A DNA stretch of 64,000 bases from Flavobacterium granuli (GTDB lineage Bacteria; Bacteroidota; Bacteroidia; Flavobacteriales; Flavobacteriaceae). This document shows, one piece after another, positions 60,439 to 64,000 of this stretch. The stretch covers positions 248,001-312,000 of the forward strand of contig NZ_FQWO01000004.1 in assembly GCF_900129705.1 (NCBI RefSeq), given 5' to 3'. A model generated the notes under the pieces. That model worked only from the letters and a program-made list of their open reading frames with translations, ran no database searches and was not told where the DNA came from. The position numbers and the translations under genes were made by a program. Positions within the stretch are counted from its first letter, which is position 1. The number at the start of each line of letters is the position of its first letter.

Positions 60439-61479
60439 ATGAAAATAAACTATTTTCTTTGGCTCCTATTGCCATTGTTTTTCAGCTGTTCTGATCATGA
60501 TGATGCAGCATATAATGATCAAACTTTAGATTTTAAAGTACCCGGAAATTTTCCGGCATTGGCTTATAATATCAACCTGAATCCGCCAACAGTTAAAGGA
60601 TTTGAACTCGGGAAAAAGTTATTCTACGATGGACGCTTGTCTTCGGATGGACTTGTTTCCTGCGGATTTTGTCATATTCAAGAAGATGCTTTTACGCACC
60701 ATGGACATGCCTTTAGTCATGGTGTAGCTGATAAGATTGGGACTAGAAATACGCCTTCGATTCAGAATTTAGCCTATCAAACCACATTTATGTATGATGG
60801 TGCCACCAATCATTTGGATTTACAGCCTATTATTCCGCTGACAAATCCGGTGGAGATGGATGCTGATCTAACAGCGATTATCGCTATGATGAAAGCTGAT
60901 CCCGCTTATAAGAAGTTGTACAAACAGGCATTTGCTGACGGGCAAATTAATGCCGAAAACATGCTGAAAGCGCTTTCTCAGTTTATGGTCATGATTACTT
61001 CGTCAAATTCAAAGTTTGATAAATACCGTCGCCATGAAGCCGGAGGTGAGCTGTCCTCGGATGAATTGGCCGGCTATGCCCTTTTTAATGCAAATTGTGC
61101 TTCCTGCCATGCTACTGATTTGATGACGGATAATTCGTTCCGAAACAATGGTTTGGCAATTAACCCAGCGCTGAATGATGTTGGGCGATTTCGCGTAACC
61201 GAATTGGAAACGGATTATTATAAATTTAAAGTACCCAGTTTGCGAAATGTAGAAAAGACAGCTCCTTATATGCATGATGGCCGTTTTGGGAGTTTAGAGG
61301 CCGTTTTAAATCATTATAGTTTGGGTGTTCAAAAATCAGCTACACTGGATCCAATTTTAAATAAAAGCGGCGCGCTTGGAATTCCTCTTTCTGCGATAGA
61401 AAAAAAACAATTAGTAGTCTTTTTAAAAACATTAACCGATAATCAATATCTAAACGATAAACGATTTTCAGAATATTAA
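60439..61479 (+). CDS. Di-haem cytochrome c peroxidase family enzyme (MbnH-like)
   Basis: 346 residues: lipobox Cys17 (FFSC) and two haem c sites, Cys75-x-x-Cys78-His79 and Cys220-x-x-Cys223-His224. The layout is that of the bacterial CcP/MauG superfamily (FELGKKLFYDGRLSSDG, GTRNTPSIQNLAY, VPSLRNVEKTAPYMHDGRF). With MbnP upstream, an MbnH-type tryptophan-oxidising role is favoured over simple peroxide removal. It is 5 bp before the barrel gene. Confidence 0.9.
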   Translation: MKINYFLWLLLPLFFSCSDHDDAAYNDQTLDFKVPGNFPALAYNINLNPPTVKGFELGKKLFYDGRLSSDGLVSCGFCHIQEDAFTHHGHAFSHGVADKIGTRNTPSIQNLAYQTTFMYDGATNHLDLQPIIPLTNPVEMDADLTAIIAMMKADPAYKKLYKQAFADGQINAENMLKALSQFMVMITSSNSKFDKYRRHEAGGELSSDELAGYALFNANCASCHATDLMTDNSFRNNGLAINPALNDVGRFRVTELETDYYKFKVPSLRNVEKTAPYMHDGRFGSLEAVLNHYSLGVQKSATLDPILNKSGALGIPLSAIEKKQLVVFLKTLTDNQYLNDKRFSEY

Positions 61480-61484
61480 ATACA

Positions 61485-62450
61485 ATGAAAAATAAAATAA
61501 TAGTAGTATTTCTTTTTGCATTTCAGTGCGCTGTTGCAAATGTCGAAGTGGATAGCGTTTCCAATTTTGCATTTCAAAAAATGGAATTCTTTACGGATTT
61601 TGACTTTGACTGTGATGCCTGCGGTTGTTCAGCAAGTGGCGGAAGTATGGGCTATAGTTCCATGCTCAACAGCAATTTTGTAGGCTTGCGTTATTTCAAG
61701 CAAAGTTATACCAGTAAAGACGGGATTTTTGCTAATTCACCTTGGATAGACGAAAATTTCAATACGCTCCAGATTTGGTCTAAAATCCCGCTTGGTAAAA
61801 AAGTTCAGCTTTCGGCTTTGATTCCTTACCATTTTCACGATCGAGCACTTACGGCTGGAACGGAGAGTATTAAAGGATTGGGTGATGCATCCGTTATTGT
61901 GAGCTATTCGATTTATAAAACTCAAAAGGAAGAGGCTCTTTTTGTCCATGATTTACAATTGGGCGGAGGAATAAAAATACCAACAGGGAAGTTTGAGGAA
62001 GCAAATAACGCTGGAACCGTCAATCAAAGTTTTCAGCTGGGTACCGGCAGTTGGGATTATCTTTTGGTTGGTGAATACGTTGTGAAAAAGGAAAGTCTGG
62101 GTCTGAATACAATGTTAAATTACAATTTCAAGACTAAGAATCAAAAGAATTATCAATTTGGTAATCAGTTCAATTATGGCAGTACCTTATTTTATCTGTT
62201 GGATTATAATGCTTTAAAAATTGTGCCGCAAATTGGCGTTGCCGGAGAAGTATTCGAGTCTAATAAACAATATGGTGAGAAATTAGCCAATACTTCGGGC
62301 GATGTTCTTTTTAGCAAATTTGGCGTTGAAGTGGGAAAAGAAAAACTTTCGATTGGTATTAATGCCATGCTTCCCATCAGTCAAAATTTATCAAATGGAA
62401 ATATGGAAGCCAATTACCGCTGGAGTATTAATCTTAATTATGTGTTGTAA
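61485..62450 (+). CDS. Predicted outer-membrane beta-barrel with N-terminal Cys motif
   Basis: 321 residues: signal peptide (ends ~VANV, 20), then an acidic segment with Cys43, Cys46 and Cys48 (DCDACGCSASGGSMG), and alternating amphipathic strands to a C-terminal RWSINLNYVL typical of barrel proteins. Such proteins are often named only as transporter. The exposed Cys-x-x-Cys-x-Cys could bind copper. Last gene of the MbnP-MbnH-barrel unit. Confidence 0.78.
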   Translation: MKNKIIVVFLFAFQCAVANVEVDSVSNFAFQKMEFFTDFDFDCDACGCSASGGSMGYSSMLNSNFVGLRYFKQSYTSKDGIFANSPWIDENFNTLQIWSKIPLGKKVQLSALIPYHFHDRALTAGTESIKGLGDASVIVSYSIYKTQKEEALFVHDLQLGGGIKIPTGKFEEANNAGTVNQSFQLGTGSWDYLLVGEYVVKKESLGLNTMLNYNFKTKNQKNYQFGNQFNYGSTLFYLLDYNALKIVPQIGVAGEVFESNKQYGEKLANTSGDVLFSKFGVEVGKEKLSIGINAMLPISQNLSNGNMEANYRWSINLNYVL

Positions 62451-62514
62451 ATAACAGGAATAATCTTTGGTTCAAAAGTGATAATAATTTTCCAAAGGAA
62501 ATTGGGGTAGAAGT

Positions 62515-62560
62515 ATGAAAATCAGGTAAAAAATATTTTACCTGATTTTCATGCTTTTCT
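62515..62560 (+). terminator. Strong intrinsic terminator of the MbnP/MbnH unit
   Basis: Perfect 17-bp stem (62515-62531 with 62536-62552), 4-base loop, then GCTTTTC and a T-run. Confidence 0.9.
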
Positions 62561-62653
62561 TTTTTAAGTGATGTAAAGGCATGATAATTATCAGGTTTTA
62601 AACGGTTTGCTTTATCGAAATTTGTAAACTATTCGAATAAAAAATAATTAACG

Positions 62654-64000
62654 ATGACAACAACTAAGCCGTTGCATACTTTTCACATTCCCGTAATGGG
62701 ATTGGCATACACGATTGACAGTCCCATTCGAGTGGCAAAGTATGGTATATCCTCTGTGATTTCGATCATAGATGATGATCTTATAGAAAAGATGAATGCT
62801 TTTTATAGTACTAAATTTAATCTGCCTTATCAGGAAATTACGCAAAAAATACACGATTACCGCGCAGAACGCGTGACTTCTTATTTGAATTTGGTAGATA
62901 AAATCGTGAAAGAGAAATTTGAGAATTTCAAGAATGAATTAGCCGAAAGCAAATTAGCATTGGAGAATTACATTGCGATGCTGCCTAATAAGTCCGAGAT
63001 TAAGCAAGGCTTGCAAAACTTGATGGAAGAAGGTAAGGAAGCGGTAATGAATTATCTTGATTCCAATTTGAGGCCCGGGGAAATTGATGTAAATATCATG
63101 ACCAAAGTCGACAAGGATAATTTTATTAAAGATAAGCAATTGCCTATTGAATTTAATGATGCGCATGCTTCGCTTCGCGGTTTTGCCAATAGCAACCTGA
63201 CTTCTTCGGTAGTCCTTTCGGCAGGAATGAACCCAAGATTGTACAGCTATTTTGAGAATTTTGATGTCTTTTTTCCAGATGAAAATAACCAACTGAACAA
63301 GAAAATTATCCTGAAAGTAAGTGATTTTAGATCGGCTATGATACAGGGGAATTTTTTGGCCAAAAAAGGACTTTGGGTTTCGGAATACCGCATTGAATCC
63401 GGTTTGAATTGTGGTGGACATGCTTTTGCTACCGAAGGCTTTTTGTTAGGACCAATTTTAGAGGAATTCAAAGAGAAAAAAGGGCAATTGATCGCTTCTG
63501 CTCATGAATTGATGGTAAAAGCCTTAGCGCAAAAGGGAAAACACATTCCAGAAACGCCTTTGGAATTGAAAATTACTGTTCAGGGCGGCGTAGGAACTGC
63601 CGAAGAGCATGATTTTTTATTGAATCATTATGAAGTGGATTCTGTGGGTTGGGGTTCACCGTTTTTATTAGTTCCCGAAGCTACTTCTGTTGATGTACAC
63701 ACCCGTGAATTATTGGCAAAAGCCAAAGAAGAAGATTTGTATCTGAGCCCTATTTCGCCTTTAGGGATTCCTTTTAATACTTTGAGAGGAACTACGAATG
63801 AAAAGCTGAAGCAAAAGAGAATTCAGGAAAATAAGGCAGGAAGTTCCTGTCCAAAAAAGTTTTTGGCTTTGAGTAAGGAGTTTGGAGCACAAGGAATTTG
63901 TACCGCTTCAAAGAAATACCAGGATGTAAAACTGGCTGAGCTCGAAGAAAAAAAGGCCAGTATGACAGCCGCAATTTATGAAAATGCTAAAAATAAAATC
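62654..64000 (+). CDS. Hypothetical protein with FMN TIM-barrel-like features (cut by window edge)
   Basis: First 449 residues; the frame is open to the right edge. No family named with certainty. The start PVMGLAYTIDSPIRVAKYGISSVISII and later GLNCGGHAF and VQGGVGTAEEHDFLL...WGSPFLLVPEAT resemble, in order, the substrate, phosphate and barrel-closing motifs of nitronate monooxygenase and glutamate-synthase-type FMN TIM barrels. A long helical insert lies at ~45-150. A CxxxxxxxxxxxxxxxxxxC pair occurs near 412-431. Function unknown. Confidence 0.7.
   Translation, partial: MTTTKPLHTFHIPVMGLAYTIDSPIRVAKYGISSVISIIDDDLIEKMNAFYSTKFNLPYQEITQKIHDYRAERVTSYLNLVDKIVKEKFENFKNELAESKLALENYIAMLPNKSEIKQGLQNLMEEGKEAVMNYLDSNLRPGEIDVNIMTKVDKDNFIKDKQLPIEFNDAHASLRGFANSNLTSSVVLSAGMNPRLYSYFENFDVFFPDENNQLNKKIILKVSDFRSAMIQGNFLAKKGLWVSEYRIESGLNCGGHAFATEGFLLGPILEEFKEKKGQLIASAHELMVKALAQKGKHIPETPLELKITVQGGVGTAEEHDFLLNHYEVDSVGWGSPFLLVPEATSVDVHTRELLAKAKEEDLYLSPISPLGIPFNTLRGTTNEKLKQKRIQENKAGSSCPKKFLALSKEFGAQGICTASKKYQDVKLAELEEKKASMTAAIYENAKNKI

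Overview
The window is a stretch of chromosome from a Bacteroidota bacterium of the Flavobacterium type. The evidence is AT-rich DNA, a complete gldKLMN block (gliding motility and type IX secretion), TAnnTTTG-type promoter boxes instead of E. coli -10 boxes, frequent TTG/GTG starts, and many families typical of flavobacteria (DUF983, DUF4230, DUF5522, GSCFA, DUF1761, MbnP). No prophage, integron, CRISPR array, rRNA operon or classical IS element was seen. Gene content and gene spacing look like ordinary core genome.

Layout. 1-6.0 kb is minus strand: groL (cut by the left edge), groES, then a transcription unit miaB - orphan sigma-54 activator - lptE - TPR protein - secG. 6.3-14.9 kb is plus strand: topA, an arginase-fold protein with an eroded metal site, and gldK-gldL-gldM-gldN. 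15-22 kb holds single genes: FAD oxidoreductase, DUF983, ABC-F ATPase, App1-like phosphatase, diacylglycerol-kinase-like protein, GNAT/FemAB-like protein, pterin dehydratase. 22-28.5 kb is a metabolic cluster: an Lrp regulator divergent from an HglS-like 2-oxoadipate dioxygenase, a SerB::SerA fusion, and a YdiJ-like FAD/Fe-S D-2-hydroxyacid dehydrogenase. All three enzymes can be tied to D-2-hydroxyglutarate. 28.6-34 kb has DUF1761, a leucine-rich repeat protein, two tandem initiator tRNA genes with a tiny GIY-YIG insertion, and the GTPases era and der. 34-40.7 kb is minus strand: a sulfatase with its formylglycine-generating enzyme, then M23 peptidase - MerR - LemA - two TPM proteins. 40.9-46.2 kb has alaS, a lipoprotein, GSCFA and DUF4230. 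46.3-54.4 kb is minus strand: aromatic amino acid hydroxylase, phytase-like lipoprotein, truncated haemoglobin, ilvA with an isoleucine leader-peptide attenuator, DUF4136, hutU, DUF5522. 54.7-64 kb is mostly plus strand: a small HEXXH protein, a D-cysteine desulfhydrase-like enzyme, glucosaminidase, hemL, a Spy-like protein on the minus strand, a copper-type MbnP/MbnH cluster, and a gene cut by the right edge.

The most noteworthy observations are: (i) a complete transcription attenuator before ilvA, with promoter, 18-residue Ile-rich leader peptide and terminator; (ii) a 363-bp GIY-YIG unit inserted at an initiator tRNA gene, flanked by 55-bp direct repeats whose break falls at the T-loop; (iii) the D-2-hydroxyglutarate-centred cluster; (iv) a probable arginase-fold pseudoenzyme just upstream of gldK; and (v) a four-gene MbnP/MbnH cluster. 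All functional statements are from reading the sequence and family knowledge; no database search was run.
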